This document shows positions 20,513-29,123 of a stretch of 41,065 bases of DNA, piece by piece. The notes under the pieces were generated by a model. The model worked only from the letters and a program-made list of their open reading frames with translations. It did no database searches and was not told where the DNA came from. The stretch's first letter is position 1; each line of letters starts with the position of its first letter. The translations under genes were made by a program, and so were the position numbers. The stretch spans positions 1 to 41,065 of IMG/VR virus record IMGVR_UViG_3300044814_000065. The stretch is one strand, 5' to 3'. The DNA is from a virus.

Positions 20513-21733
20513 TGCAGCAAGCAATTCAATACGGCTGCCGTCCTGTGGAACCGCTACATGGACGGCAAAGGCACGCCAATCTCGAATCGCGGGATGGAGA
20601 TTCCGACGCACTTCACGCCCAACGCCAATTTCTCCTGGTATGGAGATGGCGGAACCTTGCCTTCGGGCGGGTCGGAAGCGCTGGCATCTGCCGTAGTCGG
20701 GTTCTTTAGCTTTGTGCTCTCGGTCGGATTCACCGGCGCGGCTCTCGACGCTGCGGGCTCGGATTCCGTTACTTACGCGCGGGCGCTGGCCTTCAATATC
20801 AAGATGGCCACGATCAACGCCATCAAGTACCTGAACATCTACGCCTTCCTCGATGGCACGGGTGTCTTAGGACTTCTGGGCACCATCGTCACAACCTCGA
20901 CCACCGTCAACTCGACGCTGGTGGCTTCCGGGTCAATTGAAGGCACGCACTGGCTCCGTCCAGGCATGATGATTGCCGTTCATGTCGGCGCAACTTCGGT
21001 TGTCCGTGGTACGGGCACGATCATTTCGATGTCGAACCCGATTGAAGACGCCACGGGTACGACCTTCGTCATCGGGCCGACCAATGTGGCTTTCACTACG
21101 GCGGCTGGAGACGCGATCACGATCACCGCCACCACGGGCGCTTCCGACTCGTTCAACAACGTGATTGCCGGGTTGAAGCTGATTATTGACAATGGCACAC
21201 TGTCAGCGACTTTTCAGAACATCAACCGCGTGACGAACCCGCAATACAATGCCGGAGTCATTTCGCTCACGGGGAGTCCGGCGCTGGCTAGGGACCACCT
21301 GCGCAGGATTCTGGCTTCTCCGCAGATTCTGCAAGGCAAGGTCTCGCCTTCGCTGGAACTGATTTCACATCTTTCTCAGCTCCATGCTTACATGGATATG
21401 GGCTGGACCCTGAAACGGTTCAACGACGCCAACAAGAAACTCGATCTCGGCTACACCGCGGTCGAGTGGGAAGGCTTCCCGTGGATCATCGACACCGACT
21501 GCCCCAAGGATCACATCTTTGGCGTGGACCGCGATCTGATGTTCAAGGTTGTAGCCCGCGAACTGAGTTTTGATGACAGAACCGGTTCGATCCTGCGGCA
21601 GAACCCCTCCGCTACGGCGGGACAGTACGCGGATGCGTACACCGCATTCCTGGAAATGCGCGGTAACATCGGCACTTACGTTTGCAATGCACATACCAAG
21701 CTGCTCGGATTATCAGTTCCGAGCGGGTACTAG
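20513..21733 (+). CDS. Major capsid protein, exon 2
   Basis: Joined in frame to exon 1 this gives a 421-residue capsid protein. The exon starts CSKQFNTAAVLWNRYMDGKG and continues with RGMEIPTHFTPNANFSW and YGDGGTLPSGGSE, a block found near the N-terminus of many HK97-fold capsid proteins. A spine-helix region (YARALAFNIKMATINAIKYL), a beta-rich insertion (residues about 130-215) and the C-terminal domain (YTAFLEMRGNIGTYVCNAHT) follow. Starting translation at the ATG 20558 would drop the conserved FNTAAVLWNRY, which supports splicing. The stop is TAG followed at once by TAA. Confidence 0.85.
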   Translation, partial: CSKQFNTAAVLWNRYMDGKGTPISNRGMEIPTHFTPNANFSWYGDGGTLPSGGSEALASAVVGFFSFVLSVGFTGAALDAAGSDSVTYARALAFNIKMATINAIKYLNIYAFLDGTGVLGLLGTIVTTSTTVNSTLVASGSIEGTHWLRPGMMIAVHVGATSVVRGTGTIISMSNPIEDATGTTFVIGPTNVAFTTAAGDAITITATTGASDSFNNVIAGLKLIIDNGTLSATFQNINRVTNPQYNAGVISLTGSPALARDHLRRILASPQILQGKVSPSLELISHLSQLHAYMDMGWTLKRFNDANKKLDLGYTAVEWEGFPWIIDTDCPKDHIFGVDRDLMFKVVARELSFDDRTGSILRQNPSATAGQYADAYTAFLEMRGNIGTYVCNAHTKLLGLSVPSGY

Positions 21734-21757
21734 TAAGTCTGTGATAACATAGGACTT

Positions 21758-22258
21758 ATGGCGACACTAGGGCGGCCACCGAAGCCTCACAGGATCGAAT
21801 GTACTAAGTGTGGAACAGTGAATCCGGGAACGGATAAGTTCTTCCCGAAAGATTCTCGAAAACTCACTGGTTTATCTTCGTGGTGCAGGAAATGTAAGAC
21901 AGCTTCGTTTAAAGAGTGGCGGAAAAGGCATCCTATCCAATATGCCGCGACACAGAAGCGAAACCGCGAAAAGAATGGCCGAACCTACGATCTTCGCAAG
22001 CTCTATGGCATCGACGCCCAGATTTACGATGCCATATTGAATGCCCAAGGTGGGGTATGCGCGATCTGCGGAGTACCAGCACAAAACTCTGCCAAGCGCA
22101 GATTGGCTGTAGATCACAGCCATACCACCGGGAGCAACCGAGGGTTGCTCTGTACGATGTGTAATCACGCTTTGGAACGGATCGAAAACGATCCTGACTG
22201 GGGCAATAAAGCTCTCAACTACCTCGCTCGGTATATCGAGCAGACTGTGAAGGGATAA
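21758..22258 (+). CDS. Recombination endonuclease VII-like nuclease
   Basis: The 166-residue protein has an N-terminal zinc knuckle pair (CTKCGTVNPG... WCRKCKTA) and a C-terminal endonuclease VII core: LRKLYGIDAQIYDAILNAQG, VCAICGVPAQ, LAVDHSHTTGSNRGLLCTMC, NHALERI (about residues 85-155). In T4, endonuclease VII debranches DNA before packaging; small stand-alone versions like this are usually homing nucleases. It lies 24 bp after the capsid gene, so the capsid locus is flanked by one nuclease and invaded by another. The family is clear, the role open. Confidence 0.85.
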   Translation: MATLGRPPKPHRIECTKCGTVNPGTDKFFPKDSRKLTGLSSWCRKCKTASFKEWRKRHPIQYAATQKRNREKNGRTYDLRKLYGIDAQIYDAILNAQGGVCAICGVPAQNSAKRRLAVDHSHTTGSNRGLLCTMCNHALERIENDPDWGNKALNYLARYIEQTVKG

Positions 22259-22259
22259 C

Positions 22260-22424
22260 ATGGGACCAAAATTAGATGAAGACATTTACGGGGGCGATCC
22301 GAAGAACTCCGAAGCGGATTCGGAAGCCACGCGCGCACTCGGCAATCCCGATCCCACGCTGGACGTTCACGGCGAGACCGACTCGCGCGCTGTGAGCGAA
22401 GGCAATCACGGGAAACAGCCTTAA
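22260..22424 (+). CDS. Small acidic protein, 54 residues
   Basis: AAGGG sits five bases before the ATG. The product starts MGPKLDEDIYGGDPKN and is disordered and acidic with repeated GNPDP/GETDSR-type turns. The first codons hold a degenerate copy (GACCAAAATTAGAT, 22264-22277) of the recurrent palindrome. The 85-residue protein encoded at 23084-23341 is similar in composition. Unrecognised. Confidence 0.55.
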   Translation: MGPKLDEDIYGGDPKNSEADSEATRALGNPDPTLDVHGETDSRAVSEGNHGKQP

Positions 22425-22434
22425 GGAGCCCTAG

Positions 22435-22821
22435 ATGGCAGCGACCTTTACCAATCGAGCCTCGATGGTTCCCAGCCAGATCCACACCAACACTGTGCCT
22501 GGATGGTGCCAAGACGACATCGTGGAAGTGACCGCAGGGACCGGAGACTATCTTGCCGGTGGGTACGCCTTTGGCAGCGCCCAATTGCAGACCCTGTATG
22601 GCGCAGCCTTCTCAACCCTGATCTCGGTTGAGGTTGCGGATGACTGGCGCACCGCAGCGGGAGGTGGAGTGATTGCCTTCCTCGCGGTTTGGGATGCGAT
22701 CAATTTCAAAGTGCAAGCCTATGGGCCTTCCGCCTCGGTTGCTACCGGCTTTACCGAAGTTGCGAACGCCAACGCCAACCTGAACGGCTTGCGCTGTTCT
22801 CTGAAAATCAGGTTCAATTAA
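22435..22821 (+). CDS. Hypothetical structural protein, 128 residues
   Basis: AAGGAG lies eight to nine bases ahead of the ATG. The protein is beta-rich (DDIVEVTAGTGDYLAGGYAF, VIAFLAVWDAINFKVQAYG, LRCSLKIRFN), with the small size and position after the capsid gene that fit a decoration or head-completion protein. No defined family recognised. Confidence 0.6.
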   Translation: MAATFTNRASMVPSQIHTNTVPGWCQDDIVEVTAGTGDYLAGGYAFGSAQLQTLYGAAFSTLISVEVADDWRTAAGGGVIAFLAVWDAINFKVQAYGPSASVATGFTEVANANANLNGLRCSLKIRFN

Positions 22822-22844
22822 GAGCCATCCTCAAGGAGCGAATC

Positions 22845-23084
22845 ATGACCATGAACATTCAGGCTGTAACGGTGATCGCCACTAAGATGGCTTCTGGGGC
22901 GGTCCAACTTCTCTTCCAGAACCCCAATGGAGGAATCCGGTTCTGCGTCGCCATCACCAACGCCGACTTCACTTCATTCAACACGACCGTGAACGGCGGA
23001 GCCACAGGGGCTACATTGACACGCACGTATGCGCAGGATTCAGCTCCGAACGATTACCCATTGGAACTGGTGCTCGAAGTCTGA
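22845..23084 (+). CDS. Hypothetical protein, 79 residues
   Basis: I chose the ATG at 22845, which has AAGGAG seven bases upstream. The product is beta-rich (MNIQAVTVIATKMASGAVQL, FCVAITNADFTSFNTTV, YPLELVLEV) and may be a small head protein. It ends in a TGATG overlap with the next gene. Unrecognised. Confidence 0.6.
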   Translation: MTMNIQAVTVIATKMASGAVQLLFQNPNGGIRFCVAITNADFTSFNTTVNGGATGATLTRTYAQDSAPNDYPLELVLEV

Positions 23085-23341
23085 TGCGTGATTCCAACAT
23101 CTACGGCGCGGATGAGAATGCCATGGCCGACATGATTGCCGGAGACGCTCTTGGCGCGCCTGACCCCAACGCGCATTCCGGGAATCCAGTCGATCAGGAA
23201 GCGCGCTCGAAGGGAAACTACCAGCCCACGAGCACGAGTTTGGCCGCGGATGGGGATGGACGCGAGGGCAAGGAAGTGAATGACGAAGTTGTGAAAATCA
23301 GCAACAAGTCAGACTCCCGCGCCAGTTCGAAGGGTAACTAA
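23084..23341 (+). CDS. Hypothetical acidic disordered protein, 85 residues
   Basis: Coupled at both ends (TGATG and TAATG). Composition is Asp/Asn/Ser/Gly-rich (NIYGADENAMADMIAGDALG, then SKGNYQPTSTSLAADGDG), with the triplet SKGN repeated at the middle and the very end. It resembles the 54-residue acidic protein at 22260. Probably a disordered structural or assembly factor; function unknown. Confidence 0.58.
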   Translation: MRDSNIYGADENAMADMIAGDALGAPDPNAHSGNPVDQEARSKGNYQPTSTSLAADGDGREGKEVNDEVVKISNKSDSRASSKGN

Positions 23342-23751
23342 TGCCTTCCGCCACCGTAGACATCCTCACTCCGAGTGGGGTAGCGATTCCCAGTCTGGTC
23401 CTGAAACTCAGCCGGGGTGCGAGTGTCAAGCTCGGTACGTTAGCGGCTGCGAATACCGCGGTAGCGTTCACCATCCCAGAGCCGACGCGCGACAATCACG
23501 GCGTCCTGATTATCCAGGTCACAGGGACTGCGGGAACCGGACCTACTCTCGAAGGCTCGATTGACGGTGGGGCAACTTGGTTCCTAATCCCGATTCTGAC
23601 GACGTTCGCCGTGACCGGGCAGTTGACCGGAGATACCGCAGCGACGGCGGCGTATGCCTACTCGGTGGCGGGGATGGGCGCAGGACTTCAATTCAAGTTT
23701 GGCTACACAGGCGGTTCGCCTACCGCTCCAGTGTGGGCGCTAGTTGGGTAA
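23341..23751 (+). CDS. Hypothetical beta-rich structural protein, 136 residues
   Basis: The sequence alternates strands and turns like a small beta-sandwich: VDILTPSGVAIPSLVLKLS, VAFTIPEPTRDNHGVLIIQV, PTLEGSIDGGATWFLIPI, GLQFKFGYTGG. The 'I..S.DGG.TW' segment recalls proteins with an adhesin- or neck-like fold. Its position among head-completion genes suggests a decoration or head-tail protein. No named family. Confidence 0.6.
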   Translation: MPSATVDILTPSGVAIPSLVLKLSRGASVKLGTLAAANTAVAFTIPEPTRDNHGVLIIQVTGTAGTGPTLEGSIDGGATWFLIPILTTFAVTGQLTGDTAATAAYAYSVAGMGAGLQFKFGYTGGSPTAPVWALVG

Positions 23752-24132
23752 ATGGACCTGCCAGAGAATTGGGGACTTTCGACGGTCAAGCGCGACGATG
23801 GCAAGCTGGATATCCTCGGCAAAGCCGACAATGGCGAACCCTACCGCGTAAGAACGACGGACCACGCCGAAATCACCGAAACCGACATTCAGGAACTGAA
23901 AGCGGCTGACCGGGAGTCGTACTCGAACCGGGAGTCGGGTGTACGGCAGTTTTGCCGGAGTCTGGCTGGGGATGGTGAGTTGAGACGTGCGCGGGAAGAG
24001 AGTCTATTTTTGGACGACATGACTGAAGCGGCAGGCCCGGTGGTACGAGCTGGTTTCGGGCAGGAACGTGCGACGGTCGGAAGCAGCCGGCGCTACCGGC
24101 AGAACTACGATTCTGTGTTTGGAGGCAACTGA
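23752..24132 (+). CDS. Hypothetical protein, 126 residues
   Basis: Directly abuts the preceding gene (no gap) and overlaps the next start (TGATG). The N-terminal 50 residues look like a small beta domain (WGLSTVKRDDGKLDILGKAD, GEPYRVRTTDHAEITE). The rest is a charged, arginine-rich helical tail (DRESYSNRESGVRQFCRSL). Unrecognised. Confidence 0.6.
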   Translation: MDLPENWGLSTVKRDDGKLDILGKADNGEPYRVRTTDHAEITETDIQELKAADRESYSNRESGVRQFCRSLAGDGELRRAREESLFLDDMTEAAGPVVRAGFGQERATVGSSRRYRQNYDSVFGGN

Positions 24133-24764
24133 TGGCATACCACATCTACAGTTCAGAGGCATTGCCCAACCCTAAGTTTCTCGGGAAGCCGCGCTACACC
24201 CCGGATGCTTCCTACATTCGCTGGGGCGGCATTGCTTTGCCCTTCGTGCCGGAGAAGCAGTGGATGAAGCTGGCCGACTCCTTCACCACGGTTCAGCGGA
24301 GCGACTGGAAAGACCGGCAAGGCAAAGAAGTGGAAATCTCGATTCGCAAGTTCATGCCCGTTGTGACTTCACAGTTTGCCGAACTGGGCGTCATCATGCT
24401 CGACCACGAACCGGACGAGAAAGAGAAAGCCGCCCTCGAGCCCGTATCTCGCGATTTGAACCTGAAGTGGCGCAAGAAGCAGATTGAGTTCTTCGAGAGC
24501 CAGAGAGACATGGCGAAGGCCCGCCAGGGCGTCTACGACCCCAGCCCTTACGTCGATGAGTGCTATGAGGTCCTGAAGATGGAAAAACCCTACAGCGTAG
24601 ACGCCTTGCAGGCTCTGCGCGATCCTGGGGCTTCCGCAGCCGACCGGATCGCTACAGCCATCACGGACTCCATGAAGGCGGCACGAAAGGAATCGGCTGA
24701 CCAATTGGCGCATCTGCTGACCCAAAAGACCGAACCACCGAAAGGGGCTCCGGTAAGGACCTAG
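24132..24764 (+). CDS. Hypothetical protein, 210 residues
   Basis: An N-terminal beta region (HIYSSEALPNPKFLGKPRY, SYIRWGGIALPFVPE) is followed by a helical middle (LKWRKKQIEFFESQRDMAKA) and a helical tail (ADRIATAITDSMKAARKESA). It is conserved-looking, with strong coding character. Its position between capsid and tail-adaptor genes suggests a head-completion or virion-internal role, without proof. Confidence 0.6.
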   Translation: MAYHIYSSEALPNPKFLGKPRYTPDASYIRWGGIALPFVPEKQWMKLADSFTTVQRSDWKDRQGKEVEISIRKFMPVVTSQFAELGVIMLDHEPDEKEKAALEPVSRDLNLKWRKKQIEFFESQRDMAKARQGVYDPSPYVDECYEVLKMEKPYSVDALQALRDPGASAADRIATAITDSMKAARKESADQLAHLLTQKTEPPKGAPVRT

Positions 24765-24765
24765 C

Positions 24766-25779
24766 ATGCCAGTTGTTTCGGTGCTCTCGTTGGTGAAGTC
24801 ACCCCCAACGAATGCTTTTGGACTGGTGCAATACCTCTCGCAGAGGCTCCCTGGGTATGATCCCTCGGAGCACCTGCGGGAACTGAATTCCGCCTACATC
24901 CACGTCTGGGAAGAAATCACCAAACTCAAGAACCATTACTTCACCAACATTGTCCGCGTCACAACTGTGACTGCGGCCTACCAGTATGACCTGATGTTCA
25001 ACGCCGATGCCGCTCTTTCGGCTGCCGTCTCTCCCCGCCTCTACCAGGTCACCAAACTCCGCTTCATGGCTCCCGGCTCGACGCAATTTGCGAGTTCGGT
25101 AGCGCTAACCCCGAACCATCCAGACTTCGTGGAGATCAACAGCGCATCGAGTGCGAATCCGTCGCAAAGCGGACCTTATCGCTGGTACCTGAGCGGCCGG
25201 AATCAGTTGAATATGGGCCTCCCCCTTGCGGTCGGGACGGTGATTGAGGTGACGTATACCTTCTGGCCGATTGCTTTGACATTCTTGTCAGATGAAGTTG
25301 TTTCCTCAGTCAGCAACGTGGTGACTGGGGTCTCTACAAACTTCACCAACCTCCTGCAACCGGATTTTCAGGCATACCTGCCGAACGTGCAGGCTCAGGA
25401 AGAGATTCAGGCGGAATTCCTGTGCAATCCAACTGTGCCGCTGGGCGGCCAAATCTATCGTGTCACCAAGATCGTCAGCGACACCGTTCTCAATACGAAA
25501 ACTCCTGTTGCTCCAGTGCTGGCTGCGGGTTCCCCTTACGCCTTGGCGACGTTGCCGGAAATCCCTCGAGAGCATATTCGGGTCATCGCCGCACTCGCTC
25601 TCAAGAACATGTACTCGGTGGCGGGAGACGACCAAAGATCGGGAGAGTGGACCGCGATCTACGAGAAAAACATCCAAATGTGCAAAGACGCTTTAGAACA
25701 GCGGCAAGGCCAAACGCCAGCGCAAAAAATACGTTTCCCTGGGTCACTCGCAAGACGTAATAGGGCTTGGATGAGGTAG
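24766..25779 (+). CDS. Putative head-tail adaptor, tail-tubular-A-like
   Basis: The 337-residue protein has the general pattern of podovirus adaptor proteins: an N-terminal helical part, YLSQRLPGYDPSEHLRELN, then SAYIHVWEEITKLKNHYF, followed by strands (IVRVTTVTAAYQYDL), a beta middle with NTKTPVAPV, and C-terminal helices (EHIRVIAALALKNMYSVAG). It ends in a basic tail. It is immediately followed by the 925-residue nozzle-like protein, the usual A-then-B order of tail tubular genes in T7-like phages. Such adaptors bind the portal and seal the head. Assignment rests on pattern and order, not on a diagnostic motif. Confidence 0.58.
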   Translation: MPVVSVLSLVKSPPTNAFGLVQYLSQRLPGYDPSEHLRELNSAYIHVWEEITKLKNHYFTNIVRVTTVTAAYQYDLMFNADAALSAAVSPRLYQVTKLRFMAPGSTQFASSVALTPNHPDFVEINSASSANPSQSGPYRWYLSGRNQLNMGLPLAVGTVIEVTYTFWPIALTFLSDEVVSSVSNVVTGVSTNFTNLLQPDFQAYLPNVQAQEEIQAEFLCNPTVPLGGQIYRVTKIVSDTVLNTKTPVAPVLAAGSPYALATLPEIPREHIRVIAALALKNMYSVAGDDQRSGEWTAIYEKNIQMCKDALEQRQGQTPAQKIRFPGSLARRNRAWMR

Positions 25780-28557
25780 ATGGGGCAGAAACCGCCTAGC
25801 AAACCCGCTGCGCCTGCCGAAGTCCTCAGCGCTCTTTCGCTCGGTTATAACACCTATACGGATCCAACTCAGACCAATCCAAAGATGTGGGCGGCGGCGA
25901 CGAACGTCTATTCTGGCGCTTTCTCTTTCATCCAGCGTTGCCGGTTCGCTAACGTGGTCGTGCCCAGTCCACTGACGACCACGTTCTTCACCACGCTAAA
26001 GTACTTCGCTCTGCCGCCATTCACGATCTCGACAACCATTGGCACAATTACCTATACGGGAGGGCTTGTCCCGTTCGCCACTGTGGTTGTGAGTTCTACC
26101 TCGGGAATCGGTCCTGCGGGAAACGTCACCATCGTGGACAACAGCAATGTCTTGTTCAATTCCACATTCCCCATCGGGACCATCGTCAACACAACCACGT
26201 TGACCATCGTTTTTTCGCAGGTAGCGGCGGCGAGCGGATCGGGAGGCACGCTGTCTGGCCTGAATTCTGGTGGGGCTTACCTGATTGCCGATATCAACGG
26301 CAAGCTTTATTCCTACGATACTGGGCTGAATTACCTACAGACGCAGCGGCTCAACCCCTATGTGGACCCATCCGGCGTCGGAAACACGCAACTCAATGGT
26401 CCCTGGTCGCGCGAAGCTCTCGTCAACATCCTCTACGAAATGAATGGCCAGGTAAAGATGGCCGGCAGACTGGCGAACGCCGCCACAATCGAAGGCTGGG
26501 GCTTAGACTCTCCCGACGCTACCCCGCAAATCACGTTGAATGCGGGTACGGCTGTGGCTCTAACCAATATCCGGCGGCAGAATGCCGTTGTCACAGCTCA
26601 CGCCGCCGCACTACCCGCGGGAGTGATTGTAGGGTCCACCAACCCCCTTAACATCACGCTCGTCAGCGACCCCAGCTTCAATGGAACGTTCTTGATCACC
26701 GCCAGCGGCGTTGGTCCCTTCACCTTTACGTGGAGTCAGCTTGGCCAGGACACAGTACTCCTCGCGGGTACTGGGAACATTACCAGCCAAGTCACCAAAT
26801 CGGTGGGCAGGTCTTACGCTTATGCCTGGGAGAACGCCAACAAGAGCCACGTCGGAGCTTTGAGTCCAGTCACGCAGTACATCATTCCCATCAACCAGTA
26901 CATGCAGATTGCGTGCCTCGAACCCGGCACAATCTCCTTCAGCAACGCCTCTCCGATTGTCACAGGGGTGGCAACGTTCTTTACAGCGGCGTGGATTGGA
27001 AGACACATCCTCAGCGGCGTCACGGATGGAGACATTGGACGTGTCTTGTCGGTACAGTCTCCTACGCAACTGACTCTCGCCGCGAATTCCCCGACAACCG
27101 ATGCTGCTCAGGTCTTTCAAGTCTTCGATCCCCAAGCCACCCACATCCGGCTCTATGCCACGGCGGATGGTGGAGCGACCTACTTCCTGATCGCGCGGAA
27201 TGTCTTTAGCCCGTTCCTCGGTTCCTACGGTACGAATTTCGCCGGATTGATCTTCCTCGACTTCGCCAACTCCGAGCCTCCAAGTTTCCCTTTCTCGACC
27301 GAGACTGCGCAGCTCAACAACATCCCTCCGCCGGTGGGAGCGTTTGTCAACGAATTTCAAGGAAGGCTTTGCGTCTTTGGCGTTCCGGGAGAGCCACAAG
27401 CTTTCTTCTACTCGAATGTGGAAGCTACGCTGATTGGCCAGCCGCAGGAATCGTTTGCCCCGTTGAATCAGGTTACGTTGCCGATTCAGAACGCTTCCAT
27501 GAACGGCATGATGGAGCTTCCTGGATCCATGATTATCTGGTCCGACAAGCAGGACATGTTTCGCCTGACAGGATTGCTGACCGACAATCTGGTGGGTGCG
27601 ACGGGCACGCAGCAAGGCGCACAGATTTCAAGATTGCCCTACGCTCTCGGCTGTGCAACTCCGTTCGCTGTGGCAGTGACTTCGTTGGGCGGGTTTTGGC
27701 TGACTCCCAACGATGAAGTCTGGCTCTTTACTGACCGGTACGCCCCAAGGAATATTGGGCGGCCCATTCAGGACATTCTTCTGAGCATGGCTCCTGGGGC
27801 TGAGACTTTGGCTAGGATGGTCTACTACCACACCGCCAACCGCAATTGGTTGCTTCTCATCGTGGCGGCCAACGGCTCAACTTACAACAACACAGTCTTG
27901 GTGCTCGACCTCGATTTGCTCGCGTCCAACGGTGAAGCTTCCTACTACGTCTTCGACATGGCGACGAACTCACCGGCGTGGTGGGTGTTTCAACCCGGCA
28001 CGGCTGATCCTGAGACAGGGGATTGGATACCGCGCTGCGATTCCATTGAAGTGGTCTACGAAACCAGCGGGTTGGTCAGACTCATGTGCGGGCAGGTCGA
28101 TTTGATCCAGGACATTGATTTCCTGATGGGCGGGTTTGGAACGGAGATTGAAGTGCCTAACGGCACAGTGACCTTGCATGCTTTCGGGAACGAGAGTCCT
28201 TTCCTCATCAAGCGGCCTACGTTTGTCCGGTTCAACACCAACCGCGATCCCGCCATGCTGGCGACGGATGGCTGGAGTTTCGCTGTGCAGGGAATTGACG
28301 ACGACTTTTACACGTTCTTCAACCCGCTCGTACTCGATCTGGTTCCGGGAGTGAATGACACGTCAGCTCTTTCCGGGAGTCCTGATTTTACGGGAGGGTT
28401 GGCGTTCCGTCACAGTCCTGAGCTGTTCAGAATTGGCGGAGTGAATTTTGTGATGGGGCGTAGACTGAAGTTTCAAATCAATTTTCCCCCAGCGGCAGGA
28501 TCAAACTTCGCATTCAGAGCGATTCAGTTGGCGTTTGGCGCAAATCCACCAAGTTAG
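25780..28557 (+). CDS. Putative tail nozzle, tail-tubular-B-like
   Basis: At 925 residues this is the largest gene. It is nearly all beta. A proline-rich start (MGQKPPSKPAAPAEVL), a conserved early block (TDPTQTNPKMWAAATNVYSG), Ig-like inserts rich in T/V (residues about 80-150 and 260-330), and a C-terminal half with repeated blades (GRLCVFGVPGEPQAFFYS, MMELPGSMIIWSDKQDMF, GFWLTPNDEVWLFTDRYAP, YYHTANRNWLLLIVAANG) suggest a propeller. Such proteins form the short tail nozzle through which DNA is ejected. The call is by length, fold impression and the neighbouring adaptor gene. Confidence 0.62.
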   Translation: MGQKPPSKPAAPAEVLSALSLGYNTYTDPTQTNPKMWAAATNVYSGAFSFIQRCRFANVVVPSPLTTTFFTTLKYFALPPFTISTTIGTITYTGGLVPFATVVVSSTSGIGPAGNVTIVDNSNVLFNSTFPIGTIVNTTTLTIVFSQVAAASGSGGTLSGLNSGGAYLIADINGKLYSYDTGLNYLQTQRLNPYVDPSGVGNTQLNGPWSREALVNILYEMNGQVKMAGRLANAATIEGWGLDSPDATPQITLNAGTAVALTNIRRQNAVVTAHAAALPAGVIVGSTNPLNITLVSDPSFNGTFLITASGVGPFTFTWSQLGQDTVLLAGTGNITSQVTKSVGRSYAYAWENANKSHVGALSPVTQYIIPINQYMQIACLEPGTISFSNASPIVTGVATFFTAAWIGRHILSGVTDGDIGRVLSVQSPTQLTLAANSPTTDAAQVFQVFDPQATHIRLYATADGGATYFLIARNVFSPFLGSYGTNFAGLIFLDFANSEPPSFPFSTETAQLNNIPPPVGAFVNEFQGRLCVFGVPGEPQAFFYSNVEATLIGQPQESFAPLNQVTLPIQNASMNGMMELPGSMIIWSDKQDMFRLTGLLTDNLVGATGTQQGAQISRLPYALGCATPFAVAVTSLGGFWLTPNDEVWLFTDRYAPRNIGRPIQDILLSMAPGAETLARMVYYHTANRNWLLLIVAANGSTYNNTVLVLDLDLLASNGEASYYVFDMATNSPAWWVFQPGTADPETGDWIPRCDSIEVVYETSGLVRLMCGQVDLIQDIDFLMGGFGTEIEVPNGTVTLHAFGNESPFLIKRPTFVRFNTNRDPAMLATDGWSFAVQGIDDDFYTFFNPLVLDLVPGVNDTSALSGSPDFTGGLAFRHSPELFRIGGVNFVMGRRLKFQINFPPAAGSNFAFRAIQLAFGANPPS

Positions 28558-28565
28558 AGGTCTCT

Positions 28566-29123
28566 ATGGCAGCCTTCAATCCAGCTTATAACCCAGGACA
28601 GGTCCTAATGAGGAATCCCGATGCGGGGACGTTTGGCGGGAAACCTTCAGGTCCTTATCTCGGTACAGGTTCTGACAAAGCGCCGGTCGGTGGTCCTAGA
28701 ATGAGTGGTCCAATTTCGCTGAATGGAGACCCGCGACGAACTGCCGATCCTCGTATTCCAAAACCTCTACCGCCAGCACCTGTCGGCAACGTCCTTCAGT
28801 CGGAGACGGTGCGCTCGACTGGGGGAGGGCCGTTCGACTCGGCTTACCGGCAAAATCTAGCAACGTACTCTGGTGGGCAAATGGCGCGGCCCGGAGGAAA
28901 TCTGAGCTTCAATCCTACCTCGAACACTCCGTTCGGCAATCCTACGGGCGGCGGGACAGACCCCATCACCGGAGGGCCCAACAGCTTGACTGCAATGGCG
29001 CTCGGCGGAGAAGGCTTTGGCTACACCGCTCCCAAACCTCCAGCACCAGCCAAGGGCGGAAATATGCAACCTGAGTGGCAGGATTGGCTTTCGAACCGTT
29101 CTCGCTATGGAAGGGGAATTTAA
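28566..29123 (+). CDS. Gly/Pro-rich virion-associated protein, 185 residues
   Basis: GAGG lies five bases before the ATG. The protein is low in hydrophobics and rich in Gly, Pro, Asn and Thr (AGTFGGKPSGPYLGTG, PRIPKPLPPAP, FNPTSNTPFGNPTGGG), and so probably disordered. It ends in a small conserved-looking motif, MQPEWQDWLSNRSRYGRG. TAATG overlap with the next gene. It is probably an internal or tail-interior protein; unrecognised. Confidence 0.58.
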   Translation: MAAFNPAYNPGQVLMRNPDAGTFGGKPSGPYLGTGSDKAPVGGPRMSGPISLNGDPRRTADPRIPKPLPPAPVGNVLQSETVRSTGGGPFDSAYRQNLATYSGGQMARPGGNLSFNPTSNTPFGNPTGGGTDPITGGPNSLTAMALGGEGFGYTAPKPPAPAKGGNMQPEWQDWLSNRSRYGRGI

